From Cellulomonas triticagri (GTDB lineage: Bacteria; Actinomycetota; Actinomycetes; Actinomycetales; Cellulomonadaceae), in NCBI RefSeq assembly GCF_003696205.1, contig NZ_RFFI01000006.1, positions 1 through 57,621 of the forward strand: 57,621 nucleotides of DNA, written 5' to 3'. The stretch's first letter is position 1, and every line of letters begins with the position of its first letter. The position numbers were made by a program, and so were the translations under genes. Positions 34,019 to 41,722 of this stretch are shown here, piece by piece. The notes beneath the pieces are model-generated. The model did no database searches, had not been told where the DNA came from, and saw only the letters and a program-made list of their open reading frames with translations.

Positions 34019-34024
34019 TAGGGT
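34019..34024 (+). promoter_or_regulatory. -10 box for the SDR gene (leaderless)
   Basis: TAGGGT seven bases before the ATG at 34032. Confidence 0.5.
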
Positions 34025-34031
34025 GAGGCGC

Positions 34032-34802
34032 ATGGGAACCGCACTCATCACCGGGGCGAGCGCCGGCCTCGGCCTGGAGTTCGCCTGGCAGCTCGCGACC
34101 GCCCGGCACGACGTCGTCCTCGTCGCCCGGGACGCCGAGCGCCTGGAGCGGCTGGCCGCGCAGCTGCGCGCCGCCGCGGGCGTGCACGCCGAGGTCCTGG
34201 CCGCCGACCTCACCGACCGCGCGGACCTGGAGCGCGTCGCCGAGCGGCTGCGCTCCGACGAGCGTCCCGTCGGCCTGCTCGTGAACAACGCCGGCCTCGG
34301 CCTGCACCAGCGGTTCGTCACCGGCGACCTCGCCCGCGAGGAGGCCGCGCTCGACCTCATGGTCCGGGCCGTGCTCGTGCTGTCCCGCGCGGCCGTCGAG
34401 CCGATGGTCCGCCGCGGGCGCGGGGCCGTCCTCAACGTCGCCTCCGTCGCGGCCCTGACGGCCACCGGCACGTACTCCGCGCACAAGGCGTGGGTCCGCA
34501 CCTTCACCGAGGGCCTCGCCTCCGAGCTGCACGGCACCGGCGTCACCGCGACCGTGCTGTGCCCCGGCCTCGTGCACACCGAGTTCCACGAGCGCGCGGG
34601 CATCGACCAGCACGTCCCGGAGATCGCCTGGCTCAGCCCCGAGCGCGTCGTCGCGACGGCGCTCGCGGACGTGCGCCGCGGCGTCGTCATCTCCACCCCG
34701 AGCCTGCGCTACCGCCTCGGGTCCGGCCTGCTGCGGGTGCTGCCGCGCGCGGCGGTGCGCAAGCTCAACGAGCCGCGCCGCGCCCTCGGCTTCGGGGAGT
34801 AG
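34032..34802 (+). CDS. Short-chain dehydrogenase/reductase
   Basis: 256 residues, classical SDR: 'ALITGASAGLGLEFA' (TGxxxGxG), 'NNAGLG', catalytic Ser in 'NVASVAALTATG', and 'YSAHK' (Tyr/Lys). 'VVLVARD' after the second strand suggests NADP(H). The C-terminus 'LRVLPRAAVRKLNEPRRALG' is amphipathic, as in SDRs that associate with membranes and act on lipids. No cofactor-dependent neighbour points to a substrate. pyrE follows by 23 bp but has its own promoter. Confidence 0.87.
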   Translation: MGTALITGASAGLGLEFAWQLATARHDVVLVARDAERLERLAAQLRAAAGVHAEVLAADLTDRADLERVAERLRSDERPVGLLVNNAGLGLHQRFVTGDLAREEAALDLMVRAVLVLSRAAVEPMVRRGRGAVLNVASVAALTATGTYSAHKAWVRTFTEGLASELHGTGVTATVLCPGLVHTEFHERAGIDQHVPEIAWLSPERVVATALADVRRGVVISTPSLRYRLGSGLLRVLPRAAVRKLNEPRRALGFGE

Positions 34803-34812
34803 GCCGCCCCGC

Positions 34813-34818
34813 TACCCT
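34813..34818 (+). promoter_or_regulatory. -10 box for pyrE (leaderless)
   Basis: TACCCT seven bases before the GTG at 34826. The geometry favours that GTG over the in-frame ATG at 34838. Confidence 0.5.
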
Positions 34819-34825
34819 GGCGGGC

Positions 34826-35401
34826 GTGAACACCGCGATGTCCCCGACCCCGCGCGAGCAGCTGCGCGACCTCATCGTCGACCTGGCCGTCGTGCGCGGC
34901 AAGGTCACGCTGTCCTCCGGGCGGGAGGCCGACTACTACGTCGACCTGCGCCGCGTGACCCTGCACCACCGGGCCGCGCCGCTCATCGGGCACGTCCTGC
35001 TCGACCGGCTGGAGGAGGTCGGGCTCGGCACCGCCGAGGTCGAGGCCGTCGGAGGGCTCACCCTGGGCGCCGACCCCGTCGCCACCGCCCTGCTGCACGC
35101 CGCCGCGTCGCGCGGCCAGGACCTCGACGCGTTCGTGGTCCGCAAGGAGGCCAAGGCGCACGGCATGCAGCGCCGCATCGAGGGCCCCGACATCGCGGGC
35201 CGCCCCGTCGTCGTCCTGGAGGACACCTCCACCACGGGCGGGTCCCCGATCGCCGCGCTGGAGGCCGCCCGCGAGGCCGGGGCGGACGTGCGCGGCGTCG
35301 CCGTCATCGTGGACCGGGCCACGGGCGCCCGGGAGAAGATCGAGGCGATGGGTGTGCCGTACCACTACCTGTTCGACCTGACGGACCTCGGCCTGGCCTG
35401 A
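34826..35401 (+). CDS. pyrE: Orotate phosphoribosyltransferase
   Basis: 191 residues from the leaderless GTG (187 from the ATG at 34838). It joins orotate and PRPP to make OMP in pyrimidine synthesis. Motifs: 'KVTLSSGREADYYVDLRRVTLHH', 'VGGLTLGADPVATALLH', 'VVRKEAKAHGMQRRIEG' and the PRPP-binding loop 'VVVLEDTSTTGGSPIAALEA'. Stand-alone copy away from other pyr genes, as in many actinobacteria. Confidence 0.94.
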   Translation: MNTAMSPTPREQLRDLIVDLAVVRGKVTLSSGREADYYVDLRRVTLHHRAAPLIGHVLLDRLEEVGLGTAEVEAVGGLTLGADPVATALLHAAASRGQDLDAFVVRKEAKAHGMQRRIEGPDIAGRPVVVLEDTSTTGGSPIAALEAAREAGADVRGVAVIVDRATGAREKIEAMGVPYHYLFDLTDLGLA

Positions 35402-35429
35402 CGCGCGACCGCGGCGGGCGCGTCCGCGC

Positions 35430-36284
35430 TCAGACCGCGAGCAGCGTCGCGACCGTCACCGCGACGGTCGCGACGACCTCGCCCGCGCCGATCGCGGCGG
35501 GGCTGGGACGACCTCGCCGCGGCACCACGACCGCGCGCGCGAGGAGCGCCGCCGCGACGACCGCCAGCCCGGCGCCCCCGGGCGCGGGCACCGCTCCCGT
35601 CACGGCCAGCAGCGTCGCGACGGCCAGCAGCGCCGCGTGGTACCCGGTGGAGATCCGCCGCGTCCGGGCCTCGCCGCGCTCGCGGATCAGCGACTTCACG
35701 TACGGCACGGTGCCCACGAGGTACGCGGTGAGCACTGCGGCGGCGGTCCAGGCGCGCCCGTCGTCGGCGCCCGGCGGGAGCAGCCCCGACGGTGCCGGGC
35801 CGGGCAGCCCCGCCGCGACCACCGTCATCAGCCCGGCGGCGAGCACCGTCACGAGGTCGTTCGCCCACGACCGGTCCGCGCGCCGGGCGGCGTAGCGCAG
35901 GCTGGCGGCCAGCAGCAGCGCGTACACCGGCGCCCAGCGCAGCAGGGCCGGGTGCAGCGCGAGCAGCGGGACGCCGAGCACGGCGGTGGCCGCCGCGTAC
36001 CCGAGCACGGGTGTGCGGTAGCGCGCTCTGCGGCCGGACCGGAGCCACTGCGTCGCGGCGAAGTAGGTGCAGTACGCGGCGAGCCACGCGACGAGCAGCA
36101 GCAGGTGCACCGGGCGGGGTCCGGCGACGAGCGCCCCGACCAGCGGCGGGGTGACGACCATCGCCCACGCGCCGTGCTGGTTCGGCACCCACGCCCGGGG
36201 GATGCGCCGACGGCGGGGCGCGACCGGGGTCCTGGCTGTCGCCGGTCCGGGCCGTCCGGCGCGCGCGGGTCGGGTGGGGCTCAT
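35430..36284 (-). CDS. YwiC-like family membrane protein
   Basis: 284 residues. After a basic N-terminus come the family signature 'WVPNQHGAWAMVVTPPLVGAL' and about eight to ten hydrophobic segments ('HLLLLVAWLAAYCTYFAATQWLRSGR', 'VPYVKSLIRERG', 'GYHAALLAVATLLAV'). YwiC-like proteins (PF14256 as I recall) are of unknown function, with topology recalling UbiA prenyltransferases. The ATG at 36284 is chosen; six bases upstream is a weak -10 GACGAT, and an in-frame ATG further upstream is less likely. It is convergent with pyrE (28 bp). Confidence 0.75.
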   Translation of the reverse strand: MSPTRPARAGRPGPATARTPVAPRRRRIPRAWVPNQHGAWAMVVTPPLVGALVAGPRPVHLLLLVAWLAAYCTYFAATQWLRSGRRARYRTPVLGYAAATAVLGVPLLALHPALLRWAPVYALLLAASLRYAARRADRSWANDLVTVLAAGLMTVVAAGLPGPAPSGLLPPGADDGRAWTAAAVLTAYLVGTVPYVKSLIRERGEARTRRISTGYHAALLAVATLLAVTGAVPAPGGAGLAVVAAALLARAVVVPRRGRPSPAAIGAGEVVATVAVTVATLLAV

Positions 36285-36358
36285 CCCCCCATCGTCTCGA
36301 CCGTCGGGAGGCGGGACCAGGGACGTCGGGCTCATGCCCGCCTCACGCCCGCGGTCCC

Positions 36359-36422
36359 CGCCGAGTGCGCAGAACCCGTGGGACGAACGCCGCATCACGG
36401 ACCAGGTTCTGCGCACTCGGCG
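36359..36422. repeat. 64-bp palindromic repeat, copy B (intergenic)
   Basis: Perfect 18-bp inverted arms (left arm begins CGCCGAGTGCGC, 36359-36376; right arm 36405-36422) around a 28-base spacer. Same length and arm sequence as the copy inside hmuV (4267-4330). It lies 4 bp beyond the stop codon of the HAD gene, so it could also act as a transcription terminator here. Confidence 0.8.
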
Positions 36423-36426
36423 CGGG

Positions 36427-37233
36427 TCACGCCGGGGGCGTGACCGCCCACTCCGGGACGCGGTCGACCAGGTCCGCGACCGAGTCCAGGACCTGGGTCG
36501 GGCGGAACGGGTAGCGGGCGACGTCCTCGGCCTTCGTGGACCCGGTGAGCACCAGGAACGTCCGCAGCCCGGCCTCGATCCCGGCGACGACGTCGGTGTC
36601 CATGCGGTCGCCGATCATCGCGGTCGTCTCGGAGTGCGCGTCGATGCGGTTGAGCGCGGACCGGATCATCATCGGGTTGGGCTTGCCGACGAAGTAGGGC
36701 TGCCGACCGGTGGCGGCGGTGATCATCGCGGCGACCGCGCCGGTGGCGGGCAGGTCGCCCTCCTGGCTGGGGCCGGTGACGTCCGGGTTGGTGGCGATGA
36801 ACCGCGCGCCGCCCTGGACGAGCCGGATCGCCCGGGTGATGGCCTCGAACGAGTACGTGCGGGTCTCGCCGAGCACCACGAAGTCCGGGTCCGCGGACGT
36901 CAGCGTGTACCCCGCCTCGTACAGGGCGGTCGTGAGCCCGGCCTCGCCGATGACGTACGCGGAGCCGCCGGGCATCTGGTCGGTGAGGAACTGCGCCGTG
37001 GCGAGCGCCGAGGTCCACAGCGACTCCTCGGCGACGTCGATGCCGGAGGACGCGAGCCGGGCGCGCAGGTCGCGCGGCGTGAAGATCGAGTTGTTCGTCA
37101 GCACGAGGAACGGGTGGTCGCCGTCGCGCAGGGCGCGGACGAGCTCCGGGGCGCCTGGCAGGGCCACGCCCTCGTGGACGAGCACGCCGTCCATGTCGGA
37201 CAGCCAGGAGGTGATGGGCCGCTGGGTGGTCAC
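36427..37233 (-). CDS. HAD-IIA family hydrolase (NagD-like)
   Basis: 268 residues. HAD motif I 'LSDMDGVLVHEG' with Asp13 and Asp15, motif II 'VLTNNS', a large C2 cap, 'VGKPNPMMIRSALNRI' with the motif III Lys, and motif IV 'AMIGDRMDTDVVAGIEAGL'. NagD-type enzymes dephosphorylate small sugar or nucleotide phosphates. The start overlaps the DedA gene by 4 bp (ATGA), so the two are coupled. The Lys/Asp/Asp catalytic set is complete. Confidence 0.88.
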   Translation of the reverse strand: MTTQRPITSWLSDMDGVLVHEGVALPGAPELVRALRDGDHPFLVLTNNSIFTPRDLRARLASSGIDVAEESLWTSALATAQFLTDQMPGGSAYVIGEAGLTTALYEAGYTLTSADPDFVVLGETRTYSFEAITRAIRLVQGGARFIATNPDVTGPSQEGDLPATGAVAAMITAATGRQPYFVGKPNPMMIRSALNRIDAHSETTAMIGDRMDTDVVAGIEAGLRTFLVLTGSTKAEDVARYPFRPTQVLDSVADLVDRVPEWAVTPPA

Positions 37234-37988
37234 CGGTCGAACGCCTTCCGCTCCACGGCCGCACGCTCCGCGGCCTCGTCATACCGGCTGTCCCGGCCCT
37301 CGGCGGTCAGGTCGCCGCGCTGCGCGGCGCGCCGTCCGCGCCAGAGCTCGATCGCGACCGGGATCACCGAGACGAGCACGATGAGGATCGCCAGCGCCTC
37401 GATGTTCTCGCGGACGAACGTGATGGTGCCGAGCAGGTAGCCGAGCACCGTCACGCCGACGCCCCACACCAGGGCGCCGACGAGGTTGTACGAGACGAAG
37501 GTGCGGTACCGCATCTTCCCGACACCGGCCGCCACGGGGGCGTAGGTGCGGACGATCGGCACGAACCGCGCCAGGATCACCGTGCGCCCGCCGTACTTGT
37601 CGAAGTACGCGTAGGTGTTGTCGATGTACTGCTGCTTGAAGATCCGCGAGTCGGGTCGCCGGAACAGCCGGGGCCCGACCTTGTTGCCGATCAGGTACGC
37701 GACCTGGTCCCCGAGGAACGCGGCGGCGAACAGCAGCACGCACAGCAGCCACAGCGGGAAGTCCAGCGCCTGCTGCGCGACCAGAGCGCCCGCGGTGAAC
37801 AGCAGCGAGTCGCCCGGTAGCAGCGGGAACAGCAGACCCGTCTCGATGAACACCACCAGGACGATGCCGATGAGGGCGTAGGTCCCGAAGGACGAGATCA
37901 GGTGCTCCGCGTCCAGCCAGTCCGGCAGGAGCGCGGGCCGGGGGCCGAGGGCGGGGACGAGCGCGGCGAGCGCGGCTGACGCAGGCAT
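37230..37988 (-). CDS. DedA family membrane protein
   Basis: 252 residues with about five membrane segments and the DedA/SNARE-associated signature: '[26 protein letters not shown]', '[17 protein letters not shown]', '[22 protein letters not shown]' with the conserved Glu and Arg residues. The family is linked to lipid-carrier recycling (undecaprenyl phosphate flipping) and membrane homeostasis. The ATG at 37988 lies seven bases after TACCCT (leaderless). It overlaps the HAD phosphatase gene downstream; divergent from purT. Confidence 0.9.
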   Translation of the reverse strand: MPASAALAALVPALGPRPALLPDWLDAEHLISSFGTYALIGIVLVVFIETGLLFPLLPGDSLLFTAGALVAQQALDFPLWLLCVLLFAAAFLGDQVAYLIGNKVGPRLFRRPDSRIFKQQYIDNTYAYFDKYGGRTVILARFVPIVRTYAPVAAGVGKMRYRTFVSYNLVGALVWGVGVTVLGYLLGTITFVRENIEALAILIVLVSVIPVAIELWRGRRAAQRGDLTAEGRDSRYDEAAERAAVERKAFDR

Positions 37989-37995
37989 GGGGCCC

Positions 37996-38001
37996 AGGGT
38001 A
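37996..38001 (-). promoter_or_regulatory. -10 box for the DedA gene (leaderless)
   Basis: TACCCT on the minus strand, seven bases before the ATG at 37988. Confidence 0.5.
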
Positions 38002-38026
38002 CGACCGGCGACCCGGGACCCCGGTC

Positions 38027-38066
38027 GGTTCCCGGTGGTTCCCGGTGGTTCCCGGTGGTTCCCGGT
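38027..38066 (+). repeat. Four perfect 10-bp tandem repeats before purT
   Basis: GGTTCCCGGT occurs four times head-to-tail in the divergent DedA-purT promoter region, ending 17 bp before the purT start codon. It covers the place where the purT -35 region would be. Confidence 0.9.
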
Positions 38067-38083
38067 GCGCGAGGATGGCGGGC

Positions 38084-39304
38084 ATGACGACCGCACGGCC
38101 CGGCACCCTCGGCACCCCCCTGACCCCCGGCGCGACCCGGGTCCTGCTGCTCGGCTCCGGCGAGCTCGGCAAGGAGGTCGCGATCGAGCTCCAGCGTCTC
38201 GGCGTCGAGGTGGTGGCCGTCGACCGGTACTCAGGCGCCCCGGCGATGCAGGTCGCCCACCGCTCGCACGTCGTGGACATGCTCGACCCCGAGGCGCTGC
38301 GCGCGGTGCTCGACGCCGAGCGCCCGCACGTCGTCGTCCCCGAGATCGAGGCCATCGCCACCGCCGTGCTCGCCGAGGTCGAGGCGACCGGCGTGCGGGT
38401 CGTGCCGACCGCGCGCGCCACCGTCCTGACCATGGACCGCGAGGGCATCCGGCGCCTCGCCGCCGAGGACCTCGGCCTGCCGACGTCGCCCTACCGGTTC
38501 GTGGACTCGCTCGCCGACCTGCGCGCCGCCGCCGCCGAGGTGGGCCTGCCGTGCGTCGTGAAGCCCGTGATGTCGTCCTCGGGCAAGGGGCAGTCCGTCG
38601 TCCGCACCGCCGACGACCTGGACGCCGCGTGGACCGCCGCGCAGACCGGGGGCCGCGCCACGGCGGGCGACGGCGGCGCCGTGCGCGTCATCGTCGAGGG
38701 CTTCGTGCGCTTCGACTCCGAGATCACCCTGCTGACGGTCCGGCACGCCGGAGGCACCACGTTCTGCGCCCCGGTGGGGCACGTGCAGGTGGACGGCGAC
38801 TACCGCGAGTCCTGGCAGCCCGCGGCGCTGCCCGCCGCGGCGCTCGCCGAGGCGCAACGGGTCGCGAAGCAGGTCACCGACGCCCTCGGCGGGTGGGGCG
38901 TGTTCGGCGTCGAGCTGTTCGTCGTCGGCGACACGGTGCTGTTCTCCGAGGTCTCCCCGCGCCCGCACGACACCGGGCTCGTCACCCTGGCGTCGCAGGA
39001 CCTGTCCGAGTTCGCGCTGCACGCCCGCGCGGTGCTCGGGCTGCCCGTCCCGGCGGTCGACCTGCTCGGCCCGGCCGCGTCGGTCGCCGTGCTCGCCGAG
39101 GGCACGGGCGTCCCGCGGTTCACCGGGGTGGACGCGGCGCTCGCGGTCCCGACCGCGCAGGTGCGGCTGTTCGGCAAGCCCGCCGTCGCCGGACGGCGGC
39201 GTGTCGCCGTCACCGTGGCGCGCGGCACCGACGTCCCCGAGGCCCTGGACCGGGCACGGGCGGCGGCGGACGCGCTGACCGTGGCGCTGGACCCGGCGCC
39301 GTGA
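38084..39304 (+). CDS. purT: Formate-dependent phosphoribosylglycinamide formyltransferase
   Basis: 406 residues, ATP-grasp enzyme. N-terminal '[31 protein letters not shown]', '[17 protein letters not shown]', ATP-binding '[26 protein letters not shown]', then '[29 protein letters not shown]'. It uses ATP and formate to formylate GAR, the third step of purine synthesis, instead of the folate-dependent PurN. Start ATG 38084, with a weak leaderless -10 (GAGGAT) seven bases upstream. The end overlaps the SpoU methyltransferase gene by 4 bp (GTGA). Confidence 0.94.
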   Translation: MTTARPGTLGTPLTPGATRVLLLGSGELGKEVAIELQRLGVEVVAVDRYSGAPAMQVAHRSHVVDMLDPEALRAVLDAERPHVVVPEIEAIATAVLAEVEATGVRVVPTARATVLTMDREGIRRLAAEDLGLPTSPYRFVDSLADLRAAAAEVGLPCVVKPVMSSSGKGQSVVRTADDLDAAWTAAQTGGRATAGDGGAVRVIVEGFVRFDSEITLLTVRHAGGTTFCAPVGHVQVDGDYRESWQPAALPAAALAEAQRVAKQVTDALGGWGVFGVELFVVGDTVLFSEVSPRPHDTGLVTLASQDLSEFALHARAVLGLPVPAVDLLGPAASVAVLAEGTGVPRFTGVDAALAVPTAQVRLFGKPAVAGRRRVAVTVARGTDVPEALDRARAAADALTVALDPAP

Positions 39305-39978
39305 CGGACGACGGGCAGGCCGTCCCCGACGCGCCCCGCGACCCCGAGGAGGTCGGCGTCGGCCCGTGGCCGGGCGGCCCCGACGCGTGGCCGGACGACC
39401 CCCGGTACGACCCCGACCTGCTCGCCCACGGCGACCGGCGCAACGTCGTCGACGCCTACCGCTACTGGACCGTCGAGGCGGTCGTCGCCGACCTCGACAC
39501 CCGGCGGCACCCCGTGCACGTCGCGATCGAGAACTGGGCGCACGACCTCAACATCGGCTCGGTCGTCCGCACGGCGAACGCCTTCAACGTCGCGGGCGTG
39601 CACGTCGTCGGTCGGCGCCGGTGGAACCGCCGGGGTGCGATGGTCACCGACCGGTACCTGCACGTGCACCACCACCCCGACGTCGGCGACCTGCTGGCCT
39701 GGGCGGCGACCGCGGGGGAGGGCGGGACGGCGCTGCCCGTGCTCGGGATCGACAACGTCCCCGGGTCCGTGCCGATCGAGGGGTACCCGCTGCCGCGGGC
39801 GTGCGTGCTGCTGCTCGGCCAGGAGTCCACGGGTCTGACGCCCGCGGCCCAGGCGGGCGCCGAGGCGGTCCTGCACATCACGCAGCACGGGTCGACGCGG
39901 TCGATCAACGCGGGTGCGGCCGGGGCCATCGCGATGCACGCGTGGGCCCTCCGGCACGCGGGGCCCGGGCCGGTCTGA
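39301..39978 (+). CDS. SpoU/TrmH family RNA 2'-O-methyltransferase
   Basis: 225 residues from a GTG overlapping purT. After an acidic N-terminal segment (about 1-70), the SPOUT domain shows motif 1 '[28 protein letters not shown]', motif 2 '[11 protein letters not shown]' and motif 3 '[24 protein letters not shown]'. It methylates a ribose 2'-OH in tRNA or rRNA with SAM; which site cannot be told from sequence. Coupling to purT is unusual functionally and may only be positional. Confidence 0.88.
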   Translation: MTDDGQAVPDAPRDPEEVGVGPWPGGPDAWPDDPRYDPDLLAHGDRRNVVDAYRYWTVEAVVADLDTRRHPVHVAIENWAHDLNIGSVVRTANAFNVAGVHVVGRRRWNRRGAMVTDRYLHVHHHPDVGDLLAWAATAGEGGTALPVLGIDNVPGSVPIEGYPLPRACVLLLGQESTGLTPAAQAGAEAVLHITQHGSTRSINAGAAGAIAMHAWALRHAGPGPV

Positions 39979-40082
39979 GGGTCGCCCGGCGTCCGGTGGG
40001 CAGGACGTCCCGGACGCGGGGCCCGTGACTCGTGCCAGACTTGGTGCGATAGCGATACCCCACTTTCTTTGGAGCTGCTGCG

Positions 40083-41105
40083 ATGCCGATCGCCACCCCC
40101 GAGGTGTACGCCGAGATGATCGACCGGGCGAAGGCGGGCAAGTTCGCCTACCCGGCCGTGAACATCACGTCCTCCCAGACCATCACCGCCGCGCTGCAGG
40201 GCTTCGCCGAGGCGGAGTCGGACGGCATCCTGCAGGTGTCGGTCGGTGGCGCGGAGTACGCGTCCGGCTCGACGGTCAAGGACCGCGTCGCCGGTACCCG
40301 CGCGCTCGCCGCGTACGCGGCCGAGGTCGCGAAGGGCTACGGCATCACCGTCGCCCTGCACACCGACCACTGCGTGAAGAAGAACCTGGACTCCTGGGTC
40401 CGTCCGCTCCTGGCCCTGGAGGCCGAGGAGGTCAAGGCCGGCAAGAACCCGACCTTCCAGTCGCACATGTTCGACGGCTCCGACATCCCGCTGGACGAGA
40501 ACCTCGTCATCGCGGCCGAGCTGCTCGAGCTGTCGCAGGCCGCGCGCACCATCCTCGAGATCGAGGTCGGCGTCGTCGGTGGCGAGGAGGACGGCCACGA
40601 GGCCGAGATCAACGAGAAGCTCTACACCACGGCGGAGGACGGTCTCGCGACGGTCCGCGCGCTCGGTGCGGGCGAGAAGGGCCGTTACCTGACGGCCCTG
40701 ACCTTCGGCAACGTGCACGGCGTGTACAAGCCGGGTGCGGTCAAGCTGCGTCCGTCGATCCTCGCGGACATCCAGAAGGCCGTCGGCGCGGAGATCGGCA
40801 AGACCGACCCGTTCGACCTGGTCTTCCACGGCGGCTCCGGCTCGACCGCCGAGGAGATCGCCGAGGCGGTCGACAACGGCGTCATCAAGATGAACATCGA
40901 CACGGACACCCAGTACGCGTTCACGCGTCCGGTGGTCGGCCACATGTTCGCCAACTACGACGGCGTCCTCAAGGTCGACGGCGAGGTGGGCAACAAGAAG
41001 GCCTACGACCCGCGCGCCTGGGGCAAGCTGGCCGAGGCCGGCATGGCCGCCCGCATCGTCGAAGCCGCGCAGCAGCTGCGCTCGGCGGGCAACAAGCTCT
41101 CCTGA
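40083..41105 (+). CDS. fba: Class II fructose-bisphosphate aldolase
   Basis: 340 residues. Zinc-site motif 'VALHTDHCVKK' and 'HMFDGSDIPLDENL', 'EIEVGVVGGEEDGHEAE', 'ALTFGNVHGVYKPGAVKLRP' and 'VFHGGSGS' are all intact. It cleaves fructose 1,6-bisphosphate in glycolysis and runs in reverse for gluconeogenesis. ATG at 40083 with a GGAG ribosome-binding site eight bases upstream. Codon use is the most biased in the window, as expected for a highly expressed gene. A strong hairpin follows. Confidence 0.96.
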   Translation: MPIATPEVYAEMIDRAKAGKFAYPAVNITSSQTITAALQGFAEAESDGILQVSVGGAEYASGSTVKDRVAGTRALAAYAAEVAKGYGITVALHTDHCVKKNLDSWVRPLLALEAEEVKAGKNPTFQSHMFDGSDIPLDENLVIAAELLELSQAARTILEIEVGVVGGEEDGHEAEINEKLYTTAEDGLATVRALGAGEKGRYLTALTFGNVHGVYKPGAVKLRPSILADIQKAVGAEIGKTDPFDLVFHGGSGSTAEEIAEAVDNGVIKMNIDTDTQYAFTRPVVGHMFANYDGVLKVDGEVGNKKAYDPRAWGKLAEAGMAARIVEAAQQLRSAGNKLS

Positions 41106-41125
41106 CCCCGCGGTCCTGAGACGAC

Positions 41126-41160
41126 GAGGGCCCGGTCACCGTGACGGTGACCGGGCCCTC
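41126..41160 (+). terminator. Strong terminator of fba
   Basis: A 17-bp perfect stem (GAGGGCCCGGTCACCGT with its exact complement) around a single central base, 20 bp beyond the fba stop. The STAS gene ends on the other strand at 41195, so it may serve both. Confidence 0.9.
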
Positions 41161-41194
41161 GTGCGTCGTGGGCCGTGCGTCGGGAGCGCGGGGC

Positions 41195-41614
41195 TCAGTC
41201 CTGGCGGGGCGCGTCCTCGACGACGTCGAGCAGCTCGCCGATCCGCGTGACCTCGAGCAGGAACTGCACGGTGGGCGGGACGTGCAGCAGCCGCACGCGA
41301 TGCGGGGTGCGGCTCGCGAGGCGGGCGAGGAACGCCACGCCCGAGGAGTCCATGAACGTCACGTGGTGGGCGTCGACCTCGATCGGCACGCCGGCCTGCT
41401 CGGCGTCGGTGGTCGCCTGCGTGAGGTCCGGCCCGAGGTCCGCGTCGACCTCCCCGGACAGCACGATCGTGGTCCGGTCGGGGGACAGGATGACGTGGAC
41501 GGAGCCCGGCTCTCCCGGTGCCTCGCGGGGAGCGGGTACCGTCGGCGCCGAAGCGTCCGGGTCGCCCTGGTCCCCGGCGAGCCCGCCCGGCGGTGTGCTG
41601 TTACCGTCGCGCAC
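41195..41614 (-). CDS. STAS-domain anti-sigma factor antagonist (copy 1)
   Basis: 139 residues. A disordered Pro/Gly/Ala N-terminus (about 1-38) precedes a STAS domain with 'IVLSGEVDADLGPDL' and the phosphorylatable Ser in 'VTFMDSSGVAFLARL'. In partner-switching systems the unphosphorylated form traps an anti-sigma kinase and frees a sigma factor. Start GTG 41614 with GGGAG upstream. It is divergent from the phosphatase gene, 108 bp apart, which fits a phosphatase-antagonist pair. A second STAS protein lies at 48.2-48.6 kb. Confidence 0.87.
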   Translation of the reverse strand: MRDGNSTPPGGLAGDQGDPDASAPTVPAPREAPGEPGSVHVILSPDRTTIVLSGEVDADLGPDLTQATTDAEQAGVPIEVDAHHVTFMDSSGVAFLARLASRTPHRVRLLHVPPTVQFLLEVTRIGELLDVVEDAPRQD

Positions 41615-41722
41615 GATGCTCCCTTCCCTCCGGGTGACGGCCCGCGTCGGCCGTACCGGGTGTCGGTGTCCGGTGGGTGGCTTCGCCGGACATGCTGGAA
41701 CGCTAGACGATCGGAGGCGGTG

